Below are positions 1-10,800 of a stretch of 64,000 bases of DNA, piece by piece. Made by a program: the position numbers and the translations under genes. Below the pieces are notes generated by a model. That model worked only from the letters and a program-made list of their open reading frames with translations, was not told the DNA's origin and did not search any database. Numbering within the stretch: position 1 is the first letter of the stretch; the number at the start of each line of letters is the position of its first letter. This DNA is from Alistipes sp. (GTDB lineage: Bacteria > Bacteroidota > Bacteroidia > Bacteroidales > Rikenellaceae), in contig JAFYRX010000003.1 in NCBI GenBank assembly GCA_017546725.1, forward strand, positions 1-64,000, written 5' to 3'.

Positions 1-1744
1 TCTGCTCAACGTGAGTTCCCAACACCTTACGCAACGCCTGATCCAAGAGGTGAGTTGCAGTGTGGTTGTTAGCAGCAGCCTGACGCTTCTCAGCATCTAC
101 AACAGCTGAGAACTCCGACTCCAAGTTCTCTGGAAGAGTAGTTGTAACGTGGATGATAAGGCCATTCTCCTTCTCGGTAGCTACAATCTCAACCTTCTCG
201 TTAGCGCTCTCGATGTAACCTGTATCGCCAATCTGACCACCAGAGTTACCATAGAATGGAGTCTGGTTGAATACAAGCTGATATGAAGTCTTATTCTTTG
301 ATGTTACACGACGGTAACGTGCAATCTTGATTGGTGCAGTCAATGTGTCGTAGCCCACGAACTCGCACTGCTCGATTGGCATAATCTCCTGCCAGTCGTC
401 GATATCCTGAGCCGCTGCGTTGCGTGAACGCTCCTTCTGAGCCTGCAACTCAGCCTCAAAGCCGGCAAGGTCAATCTCCACACCCTGCTCACGAGCGATA
501 AGCTCGGTAAGGTCGATTGGGAAACCGAATGTATCGTAAAGCTCGAAAGCATCCTTGCCCGAGATAACACCACCATTGCCTACCTTAGCAATCACACGGT
601 CCAACAAGTTGATACCTGTTGCCAAAGTGCGCAAGAATGAAGCCTCCTCCTCCTCGATAACACGCTCGATGAGAGTCTGCTGTTTCTTGAGTTCGGGGAA
701 CTGGTGGCCCATCTGCTCGGCCAAGCCAGCAACCAACTTACACAATGTAGGCTCGTTGAAGCCCAAGTATGTATAGCCATAACGCACCGCACGACGCAAG
801 ATACGACGGATAACATATCCCGCCTTTGCATTTGCGGGCAACTGACCATCTGCAATCGAGAATGCGATAGCACGCAAGTGGTCAGCAATTACACGCATAG
901 CAACATCAGCCTTCTCATCGTCACCGTAACGCTTGCCAGCCATAGCGGCAATACGAGAGATTGTAGGCTGGAACACATCTGTATCATAGTTTGACTTCTT
1001 ACCCTGCATAATCATACACAAACGCTCGAAGCCCATACCTGTATCAACGTGCTTTGCGGGCAACGACTCCAACTCGCCGTTAGCCTTACGATTGAACTGC
1101 ATAAACACCAAGTTCCAAATCTCGATAACCTGCGGGTGGCTCATATTAACCATCTCGCGACCAGGAATCTTGGCAATCTCCTCCTCGTCACGCAAGTCAA
1201 AGTGAATCTCGCTACAAGGGCCACAAGGTCCTGTCTCGCCCATCTCCCAAAAGTTATCGTGCTTATTACCGCGAATGATATGGTCTTCGGGCAAGTACTG
1301 CTTCCAATAACCATAAGCCTCCTCATCAAAAGGCACACCATCCTCCTCGCTACCCTCAAATACGGTAGCATACATACGGCTCTTATCCAAACCATACACA
1401 CCTGTGAGCAACTCCCACGCCCAAGCGATAGCCTCCTGCTTGAAGTAATCACCGAACGACCAGTTACCCAACATCTCGAACATTGTGTGGTGATAGGTAT
1501 CGTGACCTACCTCCTCCAAATCGTTATGCTTACCCGACACACGCAAACACTTCTGCGTATCGGCTGCACGCGGAGTCTGACGGGGTGCATTTCCCAAGAA
1601 AATATCCTTGAACTGATTCATACCTGCGTTGGTAAACATCAACGTAGGGTCACCCTTAACGACCATAGGTGCCGACGGCACAATCGTGTGCTCCTTGCTC
1701 TGGAAGAAATCCAAAAACGCTTGTCTAATCTTATTTGACTCCAT
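1..1744 (-). CDS. alaS: alanyl-tRNA synthetase, N-terminal part (runs off window start)
   Basis: This gene charges tRNA-Ala with alanine. Read on the minus strand from the ATG at 1744, the frame stays open to base 1, giving about 581 residues. The N-terminus ([14 protein letters not shown]) and the segment [16 protein letters not shown] are typical of the class II AlaRS catalytic core. Near the window edge the editing-domain signature HTATH (bases about 40-55) is intact, so the editing Zn site has at least its first two ligands. The rest of the editing domain and the C-Ala domain lie outside the window. It is divergent from the M23 gene at 1851, and a -7 box (TAATTTTG on the minus strand) at 1795-1802 probably drives it. 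Confidence 0.95.
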   Translation of the reverse strand, partial: MESNKIRQAFLDFFQSKEHTIVPSAPMVVKGDPTLMFTNAGMNQFKDIFLGNAPRQTPRAADTQKCLRVSGKHNDLEEVGHDTYHHTMFEMLGNWSFGDYFKQEAIAWAWELLTGVYGLDKSRMYATVFEGSEEDGVPFDEEAYGYWKQYLPEDHIIRGNKHDNFWEMGETGPCGPCSEIHFDLRDEEEIAKIPGREMVNMSHPQVIEIWNLVFMQFNRKANGELESLPAKHVDTGMGFERLCMIMQGKKSNYDTDVFQPTISRIAAMAGKRYGDDEKADVAMRVIADHLRAIAFSIADGQLPANAKAGYVIRRILRRAVRYGYTYLGFNEPTLCKLVAGLAEQMGHQFPELKKQQTLIERVIEEEEASFLRTLATGINLLDRVIAKVGNGGVISGKDAFELYDTFGFPIDLTELIAREQGVEIDLAGFEAELQAQKERSRNAAAQDIDDWQEIMPIEQCEFVGYDTLTAPIKIARYRRVTSKNKTSYQLVFNQTPFYGNSGGQIGDTGYIESANEKVEIVATEKENGLIIHVTTTLPENLESEFSAVVDAEKRQAAANNHTATHLLDQALRKVLGTHVEQ

Positions 1745-1791
1745 AAAATATATTGTTTTTACTATTCTTATCGTTATAATCTCGTAACGGA

Positions 1792-1822
1792 TTGCAAAAT
1801 TACACATTTTACGTTAAATTTG
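1792..1822 (+). promoter_or_regulatory. promoter of the M23 peptidase pair
   Basis: TTG at 1792-1794, 20 bp spacer, TAAATTTG at 1815-1822. This matches the Bacteroidota -33/-7 consensus and its spacing. The predicted start of transcription is about 25 nt before the ATG at 1851. Confidence 0.7.
1795..1802 (-). promoter_or_regulatory. -7 box of alaS promoter
   Basis: The minus strand reads TAATTTTG, a full match to the Bacteroidota -7 consensus TAnnTTTG. No good -33 TTG is seen 19-21 bp upstream. The box directly abuts the -33 TTG (1792-1794) of the divergent M23 promoter, so the two promoters interleave. Confidence 0.5.
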
Positions 1823-1850
1823 CACCATAAAGTAATATATTTTAATATAT

Positions 1851-2816
1851 ATGGGACGAAAATTGAAGCATAACGAAGAAAAGAGTGAGGTTCGCAGCCT
1901 CATTCACCGCCTTCGTGCCTATCGTCTCATACGAAAAGGCTTTATCGGCTTCCTGATTGTGTCGATTATCAACCTCTTGTTTTCGTCATTTTTCTACACC
2001 CCTAAACTCTACACGATAGCCTACGAGAATCGCGAGTTGCAACTCAAGTTCAACCTGCTTCAGAGTCGCATCAACGCTGCGCAACACCGTTTGCAGGATA
2101 TCAAGCACCGCGACCACAATGTCTATCGTCCGCTATTCTCGTCCGACACACTCTCCATCGAGGGCATCTACTCACCCTACGAGCAGAGCAAATATGCCGA
2201 TATCGAGCACGACGAATATGCGCCTTTAATTCTCTCTGCTTGGGAGGATATGGACCAGCTCGCCCGCAGCCTCTATCTCGCCTCGAAGTCGATGGACGAA
2301 TTACAGATTCTCTCGAAGGATAAAGAGAAATTCTCTACCGCCATACCCGCCATCTGGCCTATCGACCGCACCAAGATGCGCAACAAAATCGGAGCATTCG
2401 GCTACCGCAACCACCCCGTTCTGCGTCGCTGGAAGTTTCATAGCGGTGTCGATATGCCGGGCCGCATCGGAGACCCTGTTTACGCTACGGGAGACGGCGT
2501 CGTAGAGGAGGTAGAGCGCAGCCGTGCGCGTTACGGATATGGCACGCAAATACTTATAAATCACGGCTATGGTTACAAGACTCGTTATGCCCACCTTAAC
2601 AAACTGCACGTTGCAAAAGGTGACACAATCAAGCGCGGCCAACTCATAGCAGATATGGGCAACACGGGCATTTCGACCTCACCTCACCTGCATTATGAGG
2701 TGATTTACAATCGTTCACACGTCAACCCCATCAACTACTTCGACCGCAATATGTCGGCCGAAGCATACAAGAGTTTGATGAACCAGATACAAGAGGCAAC
2801 CTACGAATCAGAATAG
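1851..2816 (+). CDS. M23 (LytM-type) metallopeptidase, membrane anchored, copy 1
   Basis: Probable cell-wall endopeptidase of 321 aa. A basic N-terminus is followed by one membrane segment (about residues 28-50, GFLIVSIINLLFSSFFY), then a helical, probably coiled-coil stretch and a C-terminal LytM domain. The zinc and catalytic residues of the family are present: H197 and D201 (HSGVD), H248 (YAHL) and H279/H281 (HLHYE), so the enzyme should be active. That the domain lies on the periplasmic side is inferred from the anchor. The next gene, 4 nt downstream, is a paralogue with the same architecture, and both are probably transcribed from the promoter at 1792-1822. The exact peptide cross-link cut cannot be told from sequence. 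Confidence 0.9.
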   Translation: MGRKLKHNEEKSEVRSLIHRLRAYRLIRKGFIGFLIVSIINLLFSSFFYTPKLYTIAYENRELQLKFNLLQSRINAAQHRLQDIKHRDHNVYRPLFSSDTLSIEGIYSPYEQSKYADIEHDEYAPLILSAWEDMDQLARSLYLASKSMDELQILSKDKEKFSTAIPAIWPIDRTKMRNKIGAFGYRNHPVLRRWKFHSGVDMPGRIGDPVYATGDGVVEEVERSRARYGYGTQILINHGYGYKTRYAHLNKLHVAKGDTIKRGQLIADMGNTGISTSPHLHYEVIYNRSHVNPINYFDRNMSAEAYKSLMNQIQEATYESE

Positions 2817-2820
2817 GAGT

Positions 2821-3777
2821 ATGGAAGAGCAGAAGCAGAATAACATACAGAGCAAAAAACGCCGACATCCACGCCAGCAGAGAGTTATACGCTTTATGGT
2901 GCAACTCTTTGCGTGGATTGGTGCCGCATTGCTCTATTATGTAGCATTTGCGCTACTGTTCGACACACCGCTGGAGCATCGTATGCGCCACTCGACTGAT
3001 GTTTTACGTAGCGAATATGAAACTCTATCGGCTCGCTACGACTCTTTGGAAATGGTATTAGAGAATGTCACTGAGCGTGACCGCAGCATATTCCGTATAC
3101 TCTTCGAATCGGACCCCTACGACTTGGAGTCGGAGCAGAGCGAAGAGCGTCTTGCATTGCACGAAAAGACCATCTCAAAATCTAAGCGCGACATTATCAC
3201 CGACCTGAATCAACGCATCGACAATGTTGACAAGAGAATTGCCAACTTGGAATCATCGTGGAATTGCATAAAGTTATTGGGCGACACGTTGGGCGAAAAG
3301 AGTAATCGCATACCTTCAATTCAACCCGTTCTAAATAAGCAACTTTCGCTCCTTACAGCGGGCTATGGCAATCTACTTAACCCCTTCTACCGCACATTGC
3401 AATCACATCAAGGCGTAGACTATACGGTAGCCGAAGGCTCGAGCGTGTTCGCGACGGCAGATGGAACTGTAAAGGAGATTTCCGACAAGAGTTCAACACT
3501 TGGTAAGACCATCGTAATCGACCACGGCAACGGATACCAGACATCATATAGCCACCTACTCTCTACGCTTGTACGTCGTGGACAGAAGGTCGAGCGAGGC
3601 GACATAATTGCACTGTCGGGTAACTCAGGACTTTCGCTTGCACCACACCTCCATTATGAGGTGCGCTTCAATGGCTTGCGTGTAGACCCTATCCACTATT
3701 TCTTTATGGAGTTATCACCCGTAGAGTATAGCCGCATTATCCGCATATCACAGTCAGGGATGCAGTCGTTCGATTAG
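2821..3777 (+). CDS. M23 (LytM-type) metallopeptidase, membrane anchored, copy 2
   Basis: 318-aa paralogue of the preceding gene, separated from it by 4 nt. The layout is the same: a basic N-terminus, one membrane segment (about residues 26-50, FMVQLFAWIGAALLYYVAF), a long helical linker and a C-terminal LytM domain. The catalytic set is complete: H196 and D200 (HQGVD), the SYSHL histidine, and H276/H278 (HLHYE). The two copies differ strongly in the linker but keep the domain core, which points to an old duplication with divided roles rather than recent redundancy. Likely role: peptidoglycan remodelling at the envelope. It ends 13 nt from the convergent DUF3857 gene. Confidence 0.9.
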   Translation: MEEQKQNNIQSKKRRHPRQQRVIRFMVQLFAWIGAALLYYVAFALLFDTPLEHRMRHSTDVLRSEYETLSARYDSLEMVLENVTERDRSIFRILFESDPYDLESEQSEERLALHEKTISKSKRDIITDLNQRIDNVDKRIANLESSWNCIKLLGDTLGEKSNRIPSIQPVLNKQLSLLTAGYGNLLNPFYRTLQSHQGVDYTVAEGSSVFATADGTVKEISDKSSTLGKTIVIDHGNGYQTSYSHLLSTLVRRGQKVERGDIIALSGNSGLSLAPHLHYEVRFNGLRVDPIHYFFMELSPVEYSRIIRISQSGMQSFD

Positions 3778-3790
3778 GTGGAAATATCGC

Positions 3791-4636
3791 TTACAATCGA
3801 GACGGTATTAAATCTTTCCAATTAACACCCTTGATGATTGAAACCACACCGGGTATATCTTCTTGGCGCATTTTTTCGTTTATAGCAGGCACATTATTCA
3901 CCTCAAAGTAGTGAATTATACTTTGTTGCGTATATGCATTTATTCCAAAACTACGATTGGCCGTTGTGCCATAATTAATACCGCTACGTTCAGGTTCGCG
4001 TTGCTCACATTTTACAGGGAAAGTACCTGCTTTTACCACTTGACAATCTAATCTATCCTCTACCATAACCTGATGCACACTGCGCACAATTGGAATAGGA
4101 TGTCCAAAACGATAATCAATAACGGCTCCAACTTCTGTAATCACAGCATAATCAAACACGGTATATGCATACTCGATAATACACCCTGCTTCCACATTGG
4201 GAATTGTAAACGACACTTGTGCGATGCTATCATTTAGAAACTCTCGGTGAATATCCTTTTTCTTTAATTTATATTTCTTGACGTTTCCATCTTTAAGTTG
4301 ATAAGAGTACGCAATAATATTGAAGTTGTAATTTGCTCCCGTATATGGATTATCATAATTATACGGAATTACCACCTCCGCACAATCTACTCCCGAAGGC
4401 TTTAATATTTTGATTTTACGTTTCACAGAACGATTGACCGCAAAATGCCTTCCAGATTCATAGTAGAGAGCATCAACTGCCTCGTCAAGCACGACTGCAT
4501 CAGCCATAGATGTATCCACAGCATAATCGGTGCGTGTAAAATCATCGATTGTCACCTTTCCAAATTCATATACATCCTGCGACTTGGCTGCAAAAGAAAC
4601 CGCTAAAATAGCAACAAGCAAAAAAATCTTTTTCAT
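3791..4636 (-). CDS. secreted DUF3857-domain protein, shortened
   Basis: 281 aa with a clear signal peptide (MKKIFLLVAILAVSFAAKSQ). The body matches the DUF3857 domain that in Bacteroidota normally sits N-terminal to a transglutaminase-like domain in proteins of roughly 600 residues or more. Here the protein stops after SRL, just beyond DUF3857, and only 13 nt separate the stop from the convergent M23 gene. No transglutaminase part follows in any frame that I can see. Either a 3' deletion removed the C-terminal half or this is a single-domain variant. The function is unknown. The promoter (4695-4726) carries a nine-base C tract in its spacer. Confidence 0.7.
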   Translation of the reverse strand: MKKIFLLVAILAVSFAAKSQDVYEFGKVTIDDFTRTDYAVDTSMADAVVLDEAVDALYYESGRHFAVNRSVKRKIKILKPSGVDCAEVVIPYNYDNPYTGANYNFNIIAYSYQLKDGNVKKYKLKKKDIHREFLNDSIAQVSFTIPNVEAGCIIEYAYTVFDYAVITEVGAVIDYRFGHPIPIVRSVHQVMVEDRLDCQVVKAGTFPVKCEQREPERSGINYGTTANRSFGINAYTQQSIIHYFEVNNVPAINEKMRQEDIPGVVSIIKGVNWKDLIPSRL

Positions 4637-4694
4637 AGTTATCAGGTCTTGACAATAAACATTGGTCGTTACGGAACAAAAACACCCCGCAAAG

Positions 4695-4726
4695 CAAAAT
4701 TAAATAAAAAAATTGGGGGGGGGCAA
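4695..4726 (-). promoter_or_regulatory. promoter of DUF3857 gene with C9 tract in the spacer
   Basis: On the minus strand: TTG (4726-4724), then nine C (4723-4715), then AATTTTTTTATT, then TAATTTTG (4702-4695). The spacer is 21 bp, the upper end of the usual 19-21 range, and the homopolymer makes up nearly half of it. A one-base slip would change promoter spacing. Confidence 0.6.
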
Positions 4727-4895
4727 ATAATTTCTGATATTTTTCACAAAAAAATCACATCACTCCACCGAGTATAACGGGCGAAGTTTGGAGGCACTAA
4801 CCTCAATTTCAAAATCGGTTATAACATTAACTAATAACACAAAATTAATACGCACATTTAGGCCTCTTTCCGCACCAAAACACAGGCTTAAAAAG

Positions 4896-4926
4896 TTGCA
4901 AATCTCGATTTTTTTTCTTACTTTCG
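4896..4926 (+). promoter_or_regulatory. promoter of addB-addA operon
   Basis: TTG at 4896-4898, 20 bp spacer, TACTTTCG at 4919-4926, one mismatch to TAnnTTTG. The ATG at 4954 lies about 24 nt beyond the predicted transcription start. Confidence 0.5.
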
Positions 4927-4953
4927 CGGTCACAAAAAAAAAATCATCCAACT

Positions 4954-7815
4954 ATGCAACAAACTTTTTTGGGCGAAGTGGCTCGCAGTCTGTATAATCA
5001 GTACGGCGACGACATTTCATCTTTGACTATCGTATTACCCTCCCAGCGAGCACGCCTATTCTTCTCGGACGAGATTTCACACTTGATTAAGCGCCCCATC
5101 TGGCAACCCGAATATATGTCGATGGATGATATTATGCGCCAGGCAACATCGTACGAAACAGCCGAAAAAGTTCGCACCATTACAGAATTATACAAGGTCT
5201 ATTCACAATATCACGACGAGTCATTCGATAAGTTTTATTTTTGGGGAGAGATGCTGCTGTCGGATTTCGACCTGATAGACAAATATATGATTGATGCCGA
5301 CACTCTATTCCGCAACCTATGCGACATCAAGGAGTTAGAGGCCGACCTCTCATATCTTACACCAGAAATGCGCAAGATAATACACGCATTCTGGAGCAAC
5401 TTTGCCGACGAGGCTACACTCTCGGATGAAAAGCGAAAATTCCTTGCAGTATGGTTATCGTTAGCACCAATCTACCATCAATTCAAAGAAAGACTGCACA
5501 AATTGGGCTTTGCCTATTCTGGTATGCTTTACCGTTCTGCCGCTGACAACATCGCAAACGGACAGGGCGAGCCAGACCTCGAACGAAGATATGTATTCGT
5601 AGGATTCAACGCTTTATCGGAGTGCGAGAAGCGTATGCTGAAATATATAAACCTCAATGCCAAGAGTTGCGAATTTTATTGGGACTACGACTCTTATTAT
5701 GTAAATAATACAGAACAGGAGGCTGGAAAATTCCTAAGAGAGAACATTTCAGCACTTAAATCAAAAGTTGAGATAACGCACGATAATTTTCTAAATATCA
5801 ACAAAAAAATATCAGCAATCTCAACCATCTCTAATGTCACACAATGCAAATATGTAAACAAACTTTTGTACGAGATTTCTCCTTCGTTGAAATTCGACAA
5901 ACAGACTGCAATTGTGCTAACAGATGAGTCGCTGCTAATACCTTTACTACACTCTCTGCCACAGGAGTTGAGCAACAACATTAACATCACAATGGGCTAC
6001 CCTCTGCGCCAGACTACCGCTTACTCGTTCATCGAGAGAGTGATAGAGTTGCAAAAAAACGCACGCAAGAGCAAAGATGGAGAGATATCATTCTACCACG
6101 TTGATGTTATGGGTCTCTTGTCGCACCCATATCTCACGGAGCGCGAAGGCGAAAGGTGTGAAAAATTACGCAATGACATTTTGAGCGGCAGATTCATCAG
6201 AGTCAATAGCAACATATTTGCAGAGAGCGACTTTTTAAACACAATATTCTCGGCTACAAATGGTTGGACAGAGTTATCTAAATTGCTGCTTGAGATAATC
6301 AGTACAATTATCTCAACACCAACAGACAATGAAGAAACAAACACATTACAACTATCATATTTAACCATCCTATCGGAGCAGATTACAGAATTGAGTAATT
6401 GTTTAAATAAGTGCGATATAGATATTTCGACTTCAACTTTTACTTCACTTCTAAAGCGTCACCTGCAGACCGTCCGCATACCATTCAGCGGTGAGCCTCT
6501 GCGCGGCCTGCAGATTATGGGTATTCTGGAGACTCGAAACATCGACTTTAAGAACGTCATAATACTCTCGATGAACGACGACAACTTCCCTGGTAATTTG
6601 ATGGGTGCACCGTCGTTCATACCCTACAACCTAAAGGCCGCATACGGAATGCCGACACCCGAACATCACGAAGGCGTAAATGCATACTATTTCTATCGAC
6701 TCATTCAACGTGCTGAGCGAGTTGATATGCTCTACTGTTCACATAGTGATGAAAAGACAACGGGAGAGAGAAGTCGTTACATACACCAGCTGCATTATGA
6801 ATCACCATACCCGATTCGCCAAATCAATTTCGGAGTAGATGTGGCTGCAGCAACTGCAAAGAGTATTAAGATAGAGAAAACAGGAAGAACAAAAGAGAAA
6901 TTATTAGAGTATATCGCCGAGGAGAATCCGTGCCTGATGTCGCCTGCTACATTGACACCGTATATCTCCTGCCCAATGAAATTCTATTTCGCGTCAATAG
7001 CCAAACTCAAAAGCACTGAGGAGTTATCAGAGGATATTGACAACCCTATGTTCGGTAATATTTTGCACAATGCTATGCAGTTACTATACAAAAACATAGA
7101 GAACATAGCAAATCCAGCCGAGGAGTTAAAACTAATGCTCAAGGGAGACCGAATAGAACGGGCCGTTGCTGATTCTATTAACCGCAAATTCTTTAAAAAT
7201 ATAAATACTCCGCAAGATGAGTATACGGGCAGCCTTGTATTAGTGAAAGATATGGTTACGAAATATATCCGACAAGGCATAATACCTTACGATATAGCAC
7301 ACAACAACTTTACGATAAAGAATCGAGAAGAGAAGATAACCTTGCGACACGACTTTGGCGATGGACGAAAAGTCCTTCTTGGTGGATATGCCGACCGTAT
7401 AGACTCAATGGATAACGGCACTTTGCGTGTTGTGGATTACAAAACAGGGTCCCGTCACTTAGAATTCAATGGCATTGAATCGTTATTCGAAGGAAAGAAC
7501 CGCGCCGCCTTTAGCAATCTGACACAGACAATGCTATATTCGATGGTGTTAAAGCACAATTACTCGCGTAACGTAACACCCGAACTCTATTTTGTTCGTT
7601 ATATGCAAAACAAGGATTACAATCCTCGTTTGATAGATACCTCAAACCAGCGTCAAGAGGTGGATTATAACACCTACGCCGAAGAGTTTGAACGGTTGAT
7701 AAACGAAAAGTTACAAGAGTTATTCAATATGGACATCCCATTTGAGCAATGTCCCGAGGAGGAGAGTAAAGAGATGTGCGCAATGTGCGATTTCAAAACA
7801 ATATGTAAACGTTAG
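4954..7815 (+). CDS. addB: AddB-like helicase/nuclease subunit (PD-(D/E)XK, Fe-S)
   Basis: 953 aa; one subunit of an AddAB-type enzyme that resects double-strand breaks for recombination. The C-terminal third has the RecB-family nuclease core: GNILHNAM (His), GYADRID (Asp) and VVDYKTG (Asp-x-Lys). Four cysteines match the AddB iron-sulfur staple: C673 (YISCPMKFYF), then C942, C945 and C951 in C-x2-C-x5-C spacing near the end. The N-terminal part is a degraded helicase domain without a convincing Walker A, as usual for AddB. The helicase partner follows after 5 nt. I chose the ATG at 4954 because it sits just after the promoter, and an alternative ATG at 4788 lies upstream of it in another frame. 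The name rests on architecture, not close similarity. Confidence 0.85.
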   Translation: MQQTFLGEVARSLYNQYGDDISSLTIVLPSQRARLFFSDEISHLIKRPIWQPEYMSMDDIMRQATSYETAEKVRTITELYKVYSQYHDESFDKFYFWGEMLLSDFDLIDKYMIDADTLFRNLCDIKELEADLSYLTPEMRKIIHAFWSNFADEATLSDEKRKFLAVWLSLAPIYHQFKERLHKLGFAYSGMLYRSAADNIANGQGEPDLERRYVFVGFNALSECEKRMLKYINLNAKSCEFYWDYDSYYVNNTEQEAGKFLRENISALKSKVEITHDNFLNINKKISAISTISNVTQCKYVNKLLYEISPSLKFDKQTAIVLTDESLLIPLLHSLPQELSNNINITMGYPLRQTTAYSFIERVIELQKNARKSKDGEISFYHVDVMGLLSHPYLTEREGERCEKLRNDILSGRFIRVNSNIFAESDFLNTIFSATNGWTELSKLLLEIISTIISTPTDNEETNTLQLSYLTILSEQITELSNCLNKCDIDISTSTFTSLLKRHLQTVRIPFSGEPLRGLQIMGILETRNIDFKNVIILSMNDDNFPGNLMGAPSFIPYNLKAAYGMPTPEHHEGVNAYYFYRLIQRAERVDMLYCSHSDEKTTGERSRYIHQLHYESPYPIRQINFGVDVAAATAKSIKIEKTGRTKEKLLEYIAEENPCLMSPATLTPYISCPMKFYFASIAKLKSTEELSEDIDNPMFGNILHNAMQLLYKNIENIANPAEELKLMLKGDRIERAVADSINRKFFKNINTPQDEYTGSLVLVKDMVTKYIRQGIIPYDIAHNNFTIKNREEKITLRHDFGDGRKVLLGGYADRIDSMDNGTLRVVDYKTGSRHLEFNGIESLFEGKNRAAFSNLTQTMLYSMVLKHNYSRNVTPELYFVRYMQNKDYNPRLIDTSNQRQEVDYNTYAEEFERLINEKLQELFNMDIPFEQCPEEESKEMCAMCDFKTICKR

Positions 7816-7820
7816 AGGGT

Positions 7821-10800
7821 ATGAGAGCAAAAATATTAAGTGCAAGTGCAGGTAGTGGCAAGACATACCGTCTGGCTTACAAATACGTTCACGATACGAT
7901 TAAATACTTCTACGAAAAGCCCCACCTTTATAGGGCCATACTCGCCGTAACCTTCACAAACAAGGCAACGGAAGAGATGAAGAGTCGTATATTGAAGGAG
8001 ATAAACGACATCGTTCAAAAAACCGCCAAGAGTAGTTACCTAAAAGACCTAAAGCGCGACACAGGTCTAACTGAGCAGGAGATTATCAAAAGAGCCAAAA
8101 TTACGCTCTCGCGTATCCTGCACGACTATTCACGCTTTACTATACTTACAATCGATAAATTTTTTCAGCGTATCCTCAGAGCCTTCATAAAGGAGTTAGG
8201 AATTGACCTTAACTACAACATCGAATTGGACACATCATCAATCCTTTCACGAAGCACAGATGCTCTAATTGATGATATTACCTGCGACGAGGAGTTGCAA
8301 CGTTGGATGTTGGATTTCGCACAAGATAATTTCGACAACAACGGCAGTTGGGATGTACGTCGTAACATATTGGCTTTAGGCAAAGAACTATTCAAGGAGT
8401 CAAACAAACATACCATCCTTAACGCCACTGCAAAAGAGGATTTGCAACGCATAATAGCCGAAGCGGACAAACGACTCAATCTGGTCTACAAACAGATGCA
8501 GGAGATTGGTCAGAAGGCTATGGATATTATACATAATGCGGGATTAGAGATAGATGACTTTTCGTACAAAGCAACAGGTGTGGCAAGTTACTTTAGCAAA
8601 ATAGCCGAAGGAAATATATGTTACCCAAGCGACAGATGTCTCAAAATAGTAGCAAGCGGTAAGTGGTCGAACAACAGCACCGCACAGGCTTTGGTTCCTG
8701 CGTTGAAACCTATGTTTGATGAGTTATGCAACTTGTATGACGACAATAGAAGATTGTCAACTACCCTACCTCAGATAAAAAATAGCTTCCGCAGTTATGC
8801 CCTACTGCAGGATATTTACCGCAAGGTACTTTCTCTCTGCAACGAGGAGGGTGTAATGTTGCTCTCGGAGACAAAATATATTCTTTCGCGATTTGTAGCC
8901 GACAACGACGCTCCATTCATATACGAAAAGACGGGCAATCGTTTTGAGAGATTTATGATTGATGAGTTCCAGGATACATCGGCCAAAGAGTGGAGCAACT
9001 TTGTACCATTGTTGCAAAATGCTATGGCACAATCGGAGGACACATCTGTGCTAATAGTGGGAGACATAAAGCAATCAATCTACCGTTGGCGTGGAGGCGA
9101 TTGGCGTATATTGCAGCAAGGGGTAAGCGCCGCATTAGGAGAGGCGGACACTACACTTGAGTTTATGTCGAACAACTATCGCAGTCTAACGAATGTGGTA
9201 GAGTTTAACAATATGGCCATAGAGCGCATTGTAAATAACTGCAACGCAGAACTTAACTCCATACTCGAAAAGGCCCTAGCCGCTGAAAGCATCAGCAAAG
9301 TGTGCCACGACGAACTACACAACACCCTGCAGAATGCTTACGAGGAGCACAGCCAAACAGCGCAGAGTGACGCGGAATACAAAGGTTATGTCTGCATTGA
9401 GCGTTATGAGGAGGAACCTCCGATTGCGGAGTGCATAGAATCGGTGATTGCTCGCGGCTACTCTTATAGCGACATTATGATTTTGCATCGTTCCGCCAAA
9501 GATGGAGCAATGACAGCAAACACACTGTTGGAGTATAAAAAACGGACCAATGCGCCATTTAATATTATGACGCAAGATTCATTGGTAATTGGCAACTCCG
9601 ACATCTGCAACTTTGTGATTGCATTAATGCGTCTGTCTCAAGATTCGACAGATATGATTAGCCGAGCCATAGCAAACGACTACTTAGGCCGCGCCTATGA
9701 CGAAGAACTGTCAGCTGAAGAGAGCCAAACATTGGCATATATCAGCCAACTATCCCCAGAACAGGCTTTTGAGCATATCGTAATGAAATATTCTCTAAAC
9801 GAGCGACGTGAGGAGATTGCATATTTGCAGGCACTGCATCAGCAGATTGTGGCGTTCTGCGCATCAAAAGTTGCAGACATACAATTATTCCTCAAAGCGT
9901 GGGATGAATCGGGCGCAAACGAGGCTTTAGTTGTAGAGAAAGGCGAATCGACCATTGAACTCACATCAATACACAAGTCAAAAGGCTTGGAGCGCAAGGT
10001 AATTATCATTCCTCAATGCAAATGGGCAATGAAGCCATTGGCAAGAAGCACAATTTGGGCCACACCCGAAAGTACGGACGGAGGTAATCAAGAGGAGTTA
10101 GCCAAGATAGGTCGTTTCCCTGTAACTTACAAGGAAGAACTGCGGGATTCGATATACCACGATGATTACCATCGAGAGTTGGTGTATTCTTATGTAGATA
10201 ACATCAACTTGCTATATGTTGCACTCACGCGTGCTTGCGAGGCTTTGTATGTATATATTCCTCAAAGCAAAAAAGAGAACATTGGCACAAAACTATGGGA
10301 TGCTCTGCAAACCGAAGAAACAAAGGGACTGTCACGCATCGAGTATGGAACACCTCACCCACCCGTACCTCCAAAGGAACAGGATGAGGAAAAGCAGGAG
10401 CCCGAGAGCGTGTTATTGGAAAAGTACCCCACATCGGATATCACTTCGTCGCTTAAATTATCACTCGACAGATACTTCGACAACGACCAGAGTCAAAGCA
10501 TAGCAACAAACCGTCAGTTGGGAATATTAATGCACTCGATAATGTGCGAGGCAACAGACGCCGACAGCGTAATCAATAATATTGGCAAGGCCGTAACTAA
10601 CGGCAAGATTAACGAAGAGCAAGCAGAAGAGTTAAAAGGCATCATCGAACGCGAGTTTGCAAGAGAATCAATCACGGAGTGGTTTTCCGAAGATTGGGAC
10701 ATTGTGCGCAATGAAAACGACATAATCAGCAACGAAGCCATAGGAACTCGTCGTCCTGACCGAGTAATGATTCGCGGCAACAAGGCTATTGTGGTAGATT

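Larger units (their letters stand above)
4637..4953. other. intergenic region between DUF3857 gene and addB
   Basis: A 317-bp divergent intergenic region. It holds the minus-strand DUF3857 promoter with its homopolymer tract (4695-4726) and the plus-strand addB promoter (4896-4926). Between them, about 4727-4895, I see no coding frame with good character and no hairpin worth naming. Confidence 0.6.

Noticed and set aside
1049..1738. 229-aa plus-strand open frame
   Set aside because: Antisense shadow of alaS, which is strongly supported by sequence motifs.
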